DNA of 64,000 nucleotides, from assembly GCA_964563505.1 (NCBI GenBank), contig CAZLXW010000011.1, positions 14,259-78,258 on the forward strand. The letters run 5' to 3'. The position numbers were made by a program, and so were the translations under genes. Shown here piece by piece: positions 54,143 through 62,673 of the stretch (within the stretch, counting starts at the first letter, position 1; each line of letters starts with the position of its first letter). This DNA is from UBA1351 sp964563505 (GTDB taxonomy: Bacteria; Bacillota; Clostridia; Lachnospirales; Vallitaleaceae). The notes below the pieces were generated by a model. That model had not been told where the DNA came from and ran no database searches. It worked only from the letters and a program-made list of their open reading frames with translations.

Positions 54143-55246
54143 TGCCTTATTCAAGATATGTTCAGCAATTCTTTGGGATGCTTTTCCATCTCCATATGGA
54201 TTAACCGCCGTTGCCATTTTATCATATTCAGACTTGTCTGACAACAGTAGATGGGTCGACTCTATAATTTTTTCTTTACTGGTACCGACTAGTTTTAGCG
54301 TTCCTGCCTCTACGCCTTCCGGACGTTCGGTTACATTTCTCAAAACAAGTACCGGCTTGCCCATAGACGGCACTTCTTCTTGTAGTCCACCTGAATCCGT
54401 TAAAACAAGATAAGATCGGTTTAATAAATTATGCATATCTTTTAACTCAAGTGGCGGAACCAAATGAATACGCTCATGTACTCCTAAAATACGCTTTGCC
54501 ACTTCTTGAACCTTTGGGTTCAGATGAACGGAATACACCACAATAACATCCTCATTTGTATTAACAATTTCAAGTACCGCTTCACATATTTCTTCAAGGG
54601 GTTTTCCTAAGTTTTCACGGCGATGTGCGGTCATCGAAATAACTTTGTGACGGTCATAATCAATTGCATTTAATGTATCTAATGTAAAACAATAGTCATC
54701 CGAGATTGTTGCACTTAAGGCGTCAATGACCGTATTTCCGGTCACAAAAATCGATGCATCTGCAATCCCTTCATTTAGCAAGTGCTGCCTTGCTGTTTCC
54801 GTCGGCGCAAAATGAAAATCCGCCAATCGACCGGTTAATGAACGGTTCATTTCTTCCGGAAAGGGTTGATATTTATCAAATGTTCGAAGTCCTGCTTCAA
54901 CATGACCAACAGGAATTTTTTGGTAAAAGGCTGCCAGTGCCCCTGCAAAAGTCGTTGTTGTATCCCCATGTACCAAAACAATATCCGGACTGGCTTCAAC
55001 CAGAATTCGTTCCAATCCTTCAATAGCTTTCGTCGTAATACCCGTTAGTGTCTGGCCGGCTTGCATAATATCTAAATCATAGTCCGGTACAATGTTAAAC
55101 ACGTCAAGAACTTGATCTAGCATTTCACGGTGTTGCGCTGTAACACATACTAAACTTGTTAATCCAACTGTTTGTTCAACCGCCTTGACTACCGGTCCCA
55201 TTTTAATTGCTTCAGGACGTGTTCCAAATATACTTAATACTTTCAT
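54140..55246 (-). CDS. wecB: UDP-N-acetylglucosamine 2-epimerase (non-hydrolysing)
   Basis: 368 residues with two Rossmann domains; STRPEAIKMGPV-type start, LVHGDTTTTFAGAL, MTAHRRENLG and LTDSGGLQEEVPSMGKPVL. It converts UDP-GlcNAc to UDP-ManNAc for wall polymer linkage units. It follows tagO after a palindromic terminator, the standard clostridial order. Confidence 0.97.
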   Translation of the reverse strand: MKVLSIFGTRPEAIKMGPVVKAVEQTVGLTSLVCVTAQHREMLDQVLDVFNIVPDYDLDIMQAGQTLTGITTKAIEGLERILVEASPDIVLVHGDTTTTFAGALAAFYQKIPVGHVEAGLRTFDKYQPFPEEMNRSLTGRLADFHFAPTETARQHLLNEGIADASIFVTGNTVIDALSATISDDYCFTLDTLNAIDYDRHKVISMTAHRRENLGKPLEEICEAVLEIVNTNEDVIVVYSVHLNPKVQEVAKRILGVHERIHLVPPLELKDMHNLLNRSYLVLTDSGGLQEEVPSMGKPVLVLRNVTERPEGVEAGTLKLVGTSKEKIIESTHLLLSDKSEYDKMATAVNPYGDGKASQRIAEHILNKA

Positions 55247-55272
55247 CGTCGATCCTTTCTCTCATTCTAAAA

Positions 55273-55300
55273 CAAAAGACTCAAGTACTTGAGTCTTTTG
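55273..55300. terminator. Palindromic terminator between tagO and wecB
   Basis: A perfect 28-base palindrome (CAAAAGACTCAA, GTAC, TTGAGTCTTTTG) that folds into a 12-bp stem with a tetraloop. On the minus strand the T-run is four bases. Likely an attenuating terminator within the cluster. Confidence 0.75.
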
Positions 55301-55303
55301 TAA

Positions 55304-56383
55304 TTATTCGTTAAATTTATCTTTTTTAAAGTGAGCTCTTCCCATATCAAGTAACCAGATTGATAATAAGAACCCAACAATAAGAAGGGCTAGTTTGAAG
55401 TCACTCATAACAACAAGAATTCCAGCAATTCCAAAAGCACCACTTACTGCATAAAGAGTTACAACAGCTCTTTTTTGACTTAATCCTTTATCAATTAATC
55501 GATGGTGCAAATGTCCTCGATCACCTTGTGAAATTGGTTTTTTATTAACCAAACGTCGTAACACAGCAAACGTTGTATCAAATATTGGCAAGCCCAAAAC
55601 AAGCACTGCTACAATTAAGGTTAATGCTGTATATGTCTTAAGCATCGTCTGTATTGAAATAACCGCGAGCGTATAACCTAAAAAAGTGGACCCGGTATCT
55701 CCCATAAATATCTTGGCCGGATTAAAATTATGTGGTAAAAATCCCATACATGCCCCTGCTAAGGTTGCTGTAAGCATAATGGATAAACCGGCTACGATTG
55801 GATCTCCAAATAAAATAGCAATAACCATAAGCATGAGGGATGCTATGGACGCGATTCCTGTTGCCAATCCGTCAAGTCCATCAATGAAGTTAACTGCATT
55901 TGTTATTCCAACAATCCAAAAAACAGTTATAAAATTACTCATAAATCCAAAATCAACTTGTCCACCCGGTAAAAACGGCATCGAAATTGATTGAATCGAT
56001 GTTCCTGTATGTATAACAATAAGTGCACTCAACACTTGGAAAAGAAGTCGAATCTTAGGCGACAATCCATAAATATCATCTAGAAGTCCAACTGTTGTAA
56101 TTAATGTTGCCCCGATAATTAAACCGGTTAGTTGTTCAACACGATGGTTGATAATTGTCGGCACCATAATAAGTAACGTAAGTGTGAAACCGGCATAAAT
56201 GGCTAGACCTCCCGCTAAAGGCATGGCTATCGTATGCATGCCTCTTTCCTTGGGATGATCCACCGCCCCTATTTTAAATGCAATTTTTCGACTAATCGGC
56301 GTTGCGATACTCGCTATAAAAAAAGCTAACAAAAAAGCCGTAATATAAAAAATATATTCTTCTAGGCTGTTCATGATGTTCAT
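55304..56383 (-). CDS. tagO: Undecaprenyl-phosphate GlcNAc-1-phosphate transferase (MraY family)
   Basis: 359 residues with ten or eleven transmembrane helices. Motifs of the family are LLDDIYGLSP, VNFIDGLDGLATG, FMGDTGSTFLGY and GDRGHLHHRLID. It starts teichoic or capsular polymer synthesis by transferring GlcNAc-1-P to undecaprenyl phosphate in the membrane. AGGAGAGG precedes the first ATG. The adjacent wecB supplies UDP-ManNAc for the same pathway. Confidence 0.95.
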   Translation of the reverse strand: MNIMNSLEEYIFYITAFLLAFFIASIATPISRKIAFKIGAVDHPKERGMHTIAMPLAGGLAIYAGFTLTLLIMVPTIINHRVEQLTGLIIGATLITTVGLLDDIYGLSPKIRLLFQVLSALIVIHTGTSIQSISMPFLPGGQVDFGFMSNFITVFWIVGITNAVNFIDGLDGLATGIASIASLMLMVIAILFGDPIVAGLSIMLTATLAGACMGFLPHNFNPAKIFMGDTGSTFLGYTLAVISIQTMLKTYTALTLIVAVLVLGLPIFDTTFAVLRRLVNKKPISQGDRGHLHHRLIDKGLSQKRAVVTLYAVSGAFGIAGILVVMSDFKLALLIVGFLLSIWLLDMGRAHFKKDKFNE

Positions 56384-56396
56384 ACAGATTCCTCTC

Positions 56397-56858
56397 CTAA
56401 TTCAAACGGGCATATTGAACAAGTTCAACATTCGCTTCTGCTAATAATTGTCGTGAAAGCTCATCGGGATAATCCCCGCTATATACAACACGTTTAATTC
56501 CCGCATTAATAATTAATTTGGAGCAAATCACACACGGTTGTGCAGTTACATAAATTGTGGCTCCATCTATGGACACACCATGCTTGGCTGCTTGCACAAT
56601 GGCATTTTGCTCTGCATGTGATGCTCGGCATAGTTCATGACGTTCTCCGGACGGAATACCTTTTTCTTCGCGTAGGCATCCTGTATCGATGCAATGTTTG
56701 CATCCCGAAGGAGCTCCGTTGTATCCCGTCGATAATATCCGAGTCTCTTTGACAATAACCGCACCCACATGACGACGTAAACACGTCGATCGATTTTTGA
56801 CAATATCTATGATGTCCATGAAATAGTCATCCCATTTAGGCCGAATATGCGTTATCAT
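56397..56858 (-). CDS. comEB: dCMP deaminase (ComEB-type)
   Basis: 153 residues. Zinc site and catalytic Glu in CRASHAEQNAIVQ, and QPCVICSKLIINAG. Converts dCMP to dUMP in pyrimidine nucleotide supply. Named comEB in Bacillus competence operons, though only the enzyme role is supported here. AGGAGA precedes the ATG; it lies nine bases after upp. Confidence 0.95.
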   Translation of the reverse strand: MITHIRPKWDDYFMDIIDIVKNRSTCLRRHVGAVIVKETRILSTGYNGAPSGCKHCIDTGCLREEKGIPSGERHELCRASHAEQNAIVQAAKHGVSIDGATIYVTAQPCVICSKLIINAGIKRVVYSGDYPDELSRQLLAEANVELVQYARLN

Positions 56859-56867
56859 ATTTTTCTC

Positions 56868-57497
56868 CTATTTTGTTCCAAATAATCGGTCACCTGCATC
56901 ACCAAGACCCGGAACAATATATCCATGATCATTTAATTTTTCATCTAGTGCTGCCACTAAAATATCTACATCCGGATGATCTTTTTGAACCCGTGCCACC
57001 CCTTCAGGTGCTGCAATTAAACATAATAAGGAAATACTTTCAACACCCTTATCTTTTATAAATTGAATAGCTGCAGATGCTGATCCTCCTGTAGCGAGCA
57101 TTGGATCAAGTACAAATATGTCACGTTCCGGTGCATCGTAGGGTAATTTGCAATAATATTCTACCGGATTTAAGGTTTCCGGATCACGATAAAGACCAAC
57201 ATGACCTACTTTTGCTGTAGGAATTAAATTTAACATGGCATCAACCATACCTAATCCTGCGCGTAATATTGGAACAATGCCCAATGTGCGTCCAGCAATC
57301 TGTTTAACTGTGGTTTTTGCTACAGGCGTCTCTATTTCTACGTCCATAAGCGGTAAGTTTCTTGTTGCCTCATAACACATAAGCATTGATATTTCATTGA
57401 CTAATTCTCTAAATTCTTTTGATCCGGTTTCTACACGTCTTAAAACCCCCATTTTATGCTGAATTAATGGGTGATCCATCACTTTTAAAATTGCCAT
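56868..57497 (-). CDS. upp: Uracil phosphoribosyltransferase
   Basis: 209 residues. The PRPP-binding loop is VLDPMLATGGSASAAI; RTLGIVPILRAGLGMVDAML and GLGDAGDRLFGT at the C-terminus are standard. Salvages uracil to UMP. Situated just upstream of atp in many Firmicutes, as here. AAGGAG upstream. Confidence 0.98.
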   Translation of the reverse strand: MAILKVMDHPLIQHKMGVLRRVETGSKEFRELVNEISMLMCYEATRNLPLMDVEIETPVAKTTVKQIAGRTLGIVPILRAGLGMVDAMLNLIPTAKVGHVGLYRDPETLNPVEYYCKLPYDAPERDIFVLDPMLATGGSASAAIQFIKDKGVESISLLCLIAAPEGVARVQKDHPDVDILVAALDEKLNDHGYIVPGLGDAGDRLFGTK

Positions 57498-57525
57498 AAT
57501 TTTCTCCTTTGTTTAATCTTTGTCG

Positions 57526-57954
57526 TTAGTCTTCGATTTTATTAATTCTGCGAATATGTCGATCATCATTTGAAAATTCTGTTGTTAAAAATGCCATAAC
57601 AATATCTTTTGCGACTTCAGGCCCTGTATTTCTTCCTCCAAGAGCTAGCATGTTTGCATTATTATGCTCTCGTGTTGCCACTGCTGAAAAATGATCACTA
57701 CATAATGCACAACGAATTCCTTTGATTTTATTGGCCGTGATAGAAATGCCTATTCCCGTCCCACATATCACAATTCCCGTTTCACAAGTTCCGTCAAGTA
57801 CGGCTTGTGCTACAGGCCTTGCGATATCCGGATAATCAATAGCATTTTCATCATATCCGCCAAAATCTTTATAGACATAACCTTTTTCCTTTAGTAGCGC
57901 AAGAATTTCTTGCTTTAATGCATAACCACCATGGTCACTTCCTATTCCTATCAC
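57526..57954 (-). CDS. rpiB: Ribose-5-phosphate isomerase B
   Basis: 142 residues. MIGIGSDHGGYALK at the start and ICGTGIGISITANKIKGIR identify the LacA/RpiB family; the catalytic Cys is in the ICGTG motif. Interconverts ribose-5-P and ribulose-5-P. GTG start preceded by GGAGG, overlapping the phosphatase stop by four bases (GTGA). Confidence 0.95.
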   Translation of the reverse strand: MIGIGSDHGGYALKQEILALLKEKGYVYKDFGGYDENAIDYPDIARPVAQAVLDGTCETGIVICGTGIGISITANKIKGIRCALCSDHFSAVATREHNNANMLALGGRNTGPEVAKDIVMAFLTTEFSNDDRHIRRINKIED

Positions 57955-58391
57955 AATAGTTTTCCTCCTATTTTTTTTATAACGCGTTCAAGATCTTCTG
58001 CACAACGGCGATAATCATCTAAATCACCACCGTAAGGATCCTCGATGTCTCCTGTTTCTCCAACAAATTCCTTAATACTATACACATCACACGGATAATT
58101 ATGTTGTACTAAAACTGTTTTATGCCTATGTGTCATTGTTAAAGCTACAACGGATGAATTACAGGATGTTTTACTGAAATATTGAGATTGATGCATAGAA
58201 ATATCAATCCCTTTTTCGAGCATAACTTGAATAGCATATTCAGTTGCAGGTGTTGGTTCAAACACCATCAATCCACGTGATCGAGACAATATATCCGCCT
58301 CCGGATACATATGACAAAACAGAGATTCAGCCATTGGACTTCGACACGTATTACCTGTACAAACAAAAACCACTTCTTTATATTTTTTCAT
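57951..58391 (-). CDS. ywlE: Low-molecular-weight phosphatase, YwlE-like protein-arginine phosphatase
   Basis: 146 residues. The P-loop CTGNTCRSPMAES carries Thr where tyrosine phosphatases have Ile, the residue that gives YwlE its preference for phosphoarginine; the acid loop is DPYGG. It would reverse McsB-type arginine phosphorylation; no mcsB is in the window. The ATG has AGGAG upstream; a GTG six codons earlier overlaps the Sua5 stop and is a possible alternative. Confidence 0.9.
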   Translation of the reverse strand: MKKYKEVVFVCTGNTCRSPMAESLFCHMYPEADILSRSRGLMVFEPTPATEYAIQVMLEKGIDISMHQSQYFSKTSCNSSVVALTMTHRHKTVLVQHNYPCDVYSIKEFVGETGDIEDPYGGDLDDYRRCAEDLERVIKKIGGKLL

Positions 58392-58405
58392 GATACTCCT
58401 ATCAC

Positions 58406-59461
58406 TCACACTGTTATTATCTCATGTCCGGCAGCTTTAATAAGGCGATTCATAATAGCAATATTTAACTCTTCACCTTGAAAATCTACCGAATAAATAA
58501 TATCAACATTTACTTCATCAAACTTTCGTAATATCTTAAAGAGATTACTTGCAATCTCTTCTGGCCTATCTATTGAACCAATACTAAGTACAACATCACC
58601 TTGCATGAAATCAACACGGTGTATGGGAGATATAACACCCACTTTTAATCCTTGACTCTGATTAATAGCTGATTGTTTATTAATAAATTCTGTCACACGA
58701 TCATCTGTACCCATTATAATTTTTATAGGTGCTTTGGGTGCATAATGTTTATATTTCATTCCTGGTGCTTTTGGGACTTGTGTCACATCTTCTAAATGGT
58801 TATCATAAGACACTTTTCCAACGACAGATTCAATCATCGAATACGTAACACTACCCGGTCTTAATATTGAGGGAATCTCCCCTGTCATATCAAGCACTGT
58901 GGATTCAAGACCATGGGTCGCTTTACCCCCATCAATAATCATGTCCACTCGACCATTTAAATCCTCAATCACATGTCTGCCTCTTGTCGGACTTGGTTTT
59001 CCGGATATATTGGCACTTGGTGCAGCAATTGGTATCCCTGCACTTCGAATAATATCATGTGCAATTGGGTGTTTTGGCATACGGACTGCAACCGTTTCTA
59101 ATCCACCTGTTATGATGTTTGGTACATTGTTTTTTTTATGAAAAATTAGCGTCAATGGTCCCGGCCAAAATTGCGCAATAAGTTGCTTTGACTTTTCATT
59201 AATGTCATTGACATACTTATCAAGGGTATTTAGATCACTAATATGCATAATTAATGGATTGTCCGATGGACGTCCTTTTGCTAAATAAATCTTCTTGATT
59301 GCTTCTTCATCTAATGCGTTTGCACCAATTCCATATACTGTCTCAGTCGGAAACGCAACAAGACCGCCCTCACGGAGAATTCCCCCTGCTTCTTGAATTA
59401 CTTGCATATAATTCGGGTCATTTTCTGTAAGGACTACAATCTTCGTTTTTGTATTCATCAT
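58406..59461 (-). CDS. sua5: Threonylcarbamoyl-AMP synthase (Sua5)
   Basis: 351 residues: YrdC domain (GLVAFPTETVYGIGANAL, KGRPSDNPLIMHI, SANISGKPSPT) and a Sua5 C-terminal domain. It makes threonylcarbamoyl-AMP for the t6A modification of tRNA. Standard neighbour of ywlE. The start has only a weak GGTGTG site. Confidence 0.95.
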   Translation of the reverse strand: MMNTKTKIVVLTENDPNYMQVIQEAGGILREGGLVAFPTETVYGIGANALDEEAIKKIYLAKGRPSDNPLIMHISDLNTLDKYVNDINEKSKQLIAQFWPGPLTLIFHKKNNVPNIITGGLETVAVRMPKHPIAHDIIRSAGIPIAAPSANISGKPSPTRGRHVIEDLNGRVDMIIDGGKATHGLESTVLDMTGEIPSILRPGSVTYSMIESVVGKVSYDNHLEDVTQVPKAPGMKYKHYAPKAPIKIIMGTDDRVTEFINKQSAINQSQGLKVGVISPIHRVDFMQGDVVLSIGSIDRPEEIASNLFKILRKFDEVNVDIIYSVDFQGEELNIAIMNRLIKAAGHEIITV

Positions 59462-59489
59462 TTCACACCAATTCTTATCTTTCGCCTAT

Positions 59490-59517
59490 ATTATATCACA
59501 AAATGTGCATTTGTTAA
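59490..59517 (-). promoter_or_regulatory. Promoter of the sua5-ywlE-rpiB-upp cluster
   Basis: TTAACA, 16 bases, perfect TATAAT, about 30 bases upstream of the Sua5 start. Confidence 0.55.
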
Positions 59518-59526
59518 GTTATCTGC

Positions 59527-61284
59527 TTATTCTTTTTTTAGATAAGGACGAAGAACTTCCCACACGCTATCACTTTCGAGCCCCAGTTTCCAACCTGCCA
59601 CACCACCAAGCTCATATTTATCGACTAATTGCATTCTTAAGTCCATCGCCTGTTCATCCTCAAGCCAAATACGGTAACGAATGTCACCTTCATAATATTC
59701 ACCATAGTATTGCCCGACTACTTCATCCCAGACAGTTTCAACATTATTTTCTTCTACAATTCGTTGTCCGCCATCCATACCATATGCTCTAGAAGATACC
59801 TTCACTTCTCCATCAATAGTTTCTTCTTTCCACAAACGCGTATAAAAAGGAACCCCTAGAATGATTTTTTCTTTTGGGACAGATTTTAATGTATCAACGA
59901 TTCCCTCTTCTACGAAACCAATTGAAGCAACTGATCCACTCACCGGAGATGTTGACCAATGTTCATCATAGCCCATGATCATAAAATAATCAAGATATTT
60001 TGCAATTTCTTCTCTACCCATGTGTTCTGTCCATGGTTTTGGTACCGGTAAATCCGCCGAAACTATCAACCCTTGTTGCCTTAGATAAATACTGAGCTCT
60101 TTAACAAATTGAACATAATATGGACCGGTCTCTTCGCCAATATTCTCTAAATCAATATTTATTCCATCCAGTTCATAAACAGATGCTAGTGCTAAGAGTT
60201 GGCGAATAACTTCCATTCGTTTTGTCGTACTGCTTAACACTTCATGGGTCATGGACCGTGTATAACCTTCTCCTAAATTGGCAAAAAGAGCCCAGACTTG
60301 ATAATCATTGTCGTGAGCCCATCTTACATAATCTAAATCTGCAATCGATCTTACTTCACCTTCGGTTCCTTTTAACTCAAACCATGTAGGTGAGATAACA
60401 TTCACACCCCTTACATTTTCGAACCGTTCAGCCACATTTTGATTAGCCGTTGTATTAAAGACTTGATGCCAAACTAAATTAATCTTTTCATCAAATTCCT
60501 GACTTGGAAATTGTTTGTATGAATAGACTTTTTCTTTAACCGAATGGGATGTAACGACAGATCGAACATATTCTTTTTTAATATAACCTAAGAAGCCTTC
60601 TTTGGTTATAACCTGATAATAATCATTTTCTTCCCCAACAATGGATATCTCCATTCCTATGAATGCGACATGAATATATGAAGCTTCTTCATATGGTAGT
60701 ATACGAATATATGCTTTATCAATGTCTTCATAATAAACTTCACCCGTTGTTTCTTCGCTATACCAATCTTTAATTTGCAAAACATGGTATTCTTCATTAT
60801 GGATAAAATCATGATGGGAAAATTTTTGAACTAGTGATAGGGGCAAATATGCTACCCCGTCAAATTCTGTCATACCAATCTCGATACGCACCGGTTCATC
60901 ATTGACCGTATAGGTCAGTTCATTGGTTCGCATACGTATAACATCATCTATCGTCGTATATGTAAGTATTTTTTCCGTTTCGTCATAATGAAATTGATCG
61001 TTAATATAATCAATAACAAGATTCACTGGTAAGTATAATATACCACCCAGAAACTTTGGATGTACATCATCTTCTACTTGTCTTCCATTATATATTGTTG
61101 CTAAAGCATCTGAACTTGCCTCTTCATAAACCGTAGAAAAATCGATTTGAATTTCTTCCGGAACTTGTTTCGCTAATTGCGCTTCTTTAAAATCTTGATA
61201 AATATTCATAATAAACAGGCTTAATAATGCTAAAATTGCCAAGCCTATAAGGCCAATAAATACTGGCTTAATATATATTCTCAT
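59527..61284 (-). CDS. Membrane-anchored GH18 protein with copper-amine-oxidase-N and SH3-like domains
   Basis: 585 residues. N-terminal membrane anchor (about 9-29), a copper amine oxidase N-terminal-like domain (about 70-170; GILYLPVNLVIDYIND, GVAYLPLSLVQKF), an SH3-like domain (about 195-250; YYQVITKEGFLGYIKKEYV), then GH18 (about 265-580) with the catalytic DGINIDLENI (DxxDxDxE intact). GH18 in such proteins cleaves peptidoglycan or chitin-like glycans, and spore-coat relatives (YaaH/CotE-type) bear on germination. It lies between the unknown gene at 61301 and sua5. GGAGTGAG precedes the ATG. Confidence 0.88.
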   Translation of the reverse strand: MRIYIKPVFIGLIGLAILALLSLFIMNIYQDFKEAQLAKQVPEEIQIDFSTVYEEASSDALATIYNGRQVEDDVHPKFLGGILYLPVNLVIDYINDQFHYDETEKILTYTTIDDVIRMRTNELTYTVNDEPVRIEIGMTEFDGVAYLPLSLVQKFSHHDFIHNEEYHVLQIKDWYSEETTGEVYYEDIDKAYIRILPYEEASYIHVAFIGMEISIVGEENDYYQVITKEGFLGYIKKEYVRSVVTSHSVKEKVYSYKQFPSQEFDEKINLVWHQVFNTTANQNVAERFENVRGVNVISPTWFELKGTEGEVRSIADLDYVRWAHDNDYQVWALFANLGEGYTRSMTHEVLSSTTKRMEVIRQLLALASVYELDGINIDLENIGEETGPYYVQFVKELSIYLRQQGLIVSADLPVPKPWTEHMGREEIAKYLDYFMIMGYDEHWSTSPVSGSVASIGFVEEGIVDTLKSVPKEKIILGVPFYTRLWKEETIDGEVKVSSRAYGMDGGQRIVEENNVETVWDEVVGQYYGEYYEGDIRYRIWLEDEQAMDLRMQLVDKYELGGVAGWKLGLESDSVWEVLRPYLKKE

Positions 61285-61300
61285 TTACTCACTCCAATTT

Positions 61301-61927
61301 TTACAAATTTTCAAGTTGCAAAATATGCCGATTGATGGCATCTAATGTTGCCCGTGTAACTGCTTCATTCACATCTGTTCCAACCTTTGCAGTTCCTATG
61401 AATAACTCTTCACGGTGATGATAAATAGATGTAATACTTACGGCAAGTACCAATGTATCTGATAGTTTGATTTCTTTACAATCTTCGAATACAAACACAT
61501 CATATATACCTAAATATTCCTCAACAGCATCTAAAACAGCTTTTCCCGATAAACGCATGACATTTGCTGATGTTTTTATTCCTGATTTTGTTTTGGTATA
61601 CTCGTTGCTGCCTTTTTCTAATGTTACCGTTACATCAATGGTCTTTCCCATATTTGTATATTCAATGGATTTAAGCTTTATGCGAGGATCTTGTTCATTT
61701 TTGACCGTACCTCCTTTGACTTGTGCAATGGATACTTTTTTATAGTCGATAGGCTGATCAAATTGTGATAAAAGAACGGCTTCAACATCTCTTAATATCT
61801 GCTTTGGACTTCGGCGTAAATCTGAAACAATATGAATTTCTTCAATGTTACCATCTTGATCCATAACAACTTTAGCACCGATAACGGATTGTATTTTCAT
61901 TAAAAATTGTTCAATTTGTGTTGTCAT
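61301..61927 (-). CDS. Conserved clostridial protein of unknown function
   Basis: 208 residues, soluble, mixed alpha/beta with two similar halves: a segment near 10-95 (VIGAKVVMDQDGNIEEIHIVS) and one near 105-205 (LSGKAVLDAVEEYLG, TDVNEAVTRATLDAINRH). The arrangement resembles two ferredoxin-like or dsRBD-like folds with a closing helix; I cannot assign a family. AGGGGG upstream of the ATG and a good promoter at 62007-62035. GH18 follows 16 bases downstream and is probably co-transcribed. Confidence 0.6.
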   Translation of the reverse strand: MTTQIEQFLMKIQSVIGAKVVMDQDGNIEEIHIVSDLRRSPKQILRDVEAVLLSQFDQPIDYKKVSIAQVKGGTVKNEQDPRIKLKSIEYTNMGKTIDVTVTLEKGSNEYTKTKSGIKTSANVMRLSGKAVLDAVEEYLGIYDVFVFEDCKEIKLSDTLVLAVSITSIYHHREELFIGTAKVGTDVNEAVTRATLDAINRHILQLENL

Positions 61928-62006
61928 TGTGCCCCCTTATTAATACTCCATCAATATTTTATAACAATCTATATAGCATTGTTTAACACACATACCATAT
62001 TATTAA

Positions 62007-62035
62007 ATTATAGTATACTTCCTGTGTATAAACAA
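62007..62035 (-). promoter_or_regulatory. Promoter of the unknown gene and GH18 gene
   Basis: TTGTTT, 17 bases, perfect TATAAT, 80 bases upstream of the start codon. The -35 box adjoins the hsp20 terminator. Confidence 0.5.
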
Positions 62036-62036
62036 G

Positions 62037-62066
62037 AAAAAACTGCTTCTTTCGAAGCAGTTTTTT
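62037..62066 (-). terminator. Terminator of hsp20
   Basis: A perfect 13-bp stem (AAAAAACTGCTTC) with a TTTC loop; six T follow on the minus strand. It starts 21 bases after the hsp20 stop. Confidence 0.88.
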
Positions 62067-62087
62067 TCTATATTCTTTTTTTAGTAT

Positions 62088-62540
62088 TTATTGTACTTCG
62101 ATTTTATGCATATTTTCGATTTCATTAAGTTTTGGTGCATGAATTGCAAGTACACCTTCTTCTAATTTTGCTGTAATTTCGTCTGCTTTCACGTCTTTCA
62201 TATAGAAGGAACGCTCCATTTGAGACTGTCGTCTCTCTCTATGAATGTAATGATCTTTTTCCTCGTTTACTTCCTGATTACTATTTACACGAATAACAAG
62301 TCTATTATCTTTATAGTCGACTGTCAAATCTTCTTTCTTCACTCCAGGCAAGTCCGCTTCAATTAAATATTCAGTGTCATTGTCTTTCACATCAATCTTA
62401 AAAGATTCATACTTATTAACACTTGCCGGAATTAATCCGTTGTTAAAGAAGTCATCACTAAAAAAGTCATCCATAAGATTGAAAAAGTTGTCATTATTCT
62501 TTGCTCCTTGGTTTCTTCCATAAGGTACTAACCTAAACAT
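62088..62540 (-). CDS. Hsp20/alpha-crystallin small heat-shock protein
   Basis: 150 residues. The alpha-crystallin domain (about 45-140) ends in LEEGVLAIHAPK; ADLPGVKKEDLTVDYKDN is typical. It is an ATP-independent chaperone that holds unfolding proteins. AAAGGAGG precedes the ATG. A CIRCE operator and a good promoter lie directly upstream, so HrcA control is expected. Clostridial Hsp18 is similar in size. Confidence 0.96.
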   Translation of the reverse strand: MFRLVPYGRNQGAKNNDNFFNLMDDFFSDDFFNNGLIPASVNKYESFKIDVKDNDTEYLIEADLPGVKKEDLTVDYKDNRLVIRVNSNQEVNEEKDHYIHRERRQSQMERSFYMKDVKADEITAKLEEGVLAIHAPKLNEIENMHKIEVQ

Positions 62541-62568
62541 ATGAATTCCTCCTTTAAAACTTATATTG

Positions 62569-62595
62569 CTAGCACTCTAATTAGCCGAGTGCTAA
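62569..62595. promoter_or_regulatory. CIRCE operator (HrcA binding site)
   Basis: CTAGCACTC, nine bases, GAGTGCTAA matches the CIRCE consensus TTAGCACTC-N9-GAGTGCTAA at all but one position. It lies between the promoter and the hsp20 start, the standard position for HrcA repression. Confidence 0.95.
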
Positions 62596-62605
62596 TTACA
62601 AGTAT

Positions 62606-62634
62606 AATATAACGCACTTCTAGGATTATGTCAA
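62606..62634 (-). promoter_or_regulatory. Promoter of hsp20
   Basis: Perfect TTGACA, 17 bases, TATATT on the minus strand, ending ten bases before the CIRCE element. Confidence 0.8.
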
Positions 62635-62639
62635 CCACT

Positions 62640-62665
62640 TTCAAAAAATTTTTAGATTTTTTGAA
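62640..62665 (-). terminator. Weak terminator-like hairpin after the kinase gene
   Basis: A 10-bp A/T-rich stem (TTCAAAAAAT) with a six-base loop, eight bases after the kinase stop. Low stability makes it doubtful. Confidence 0.35.
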
Positions 62666-62673
62666 GTGACTAT

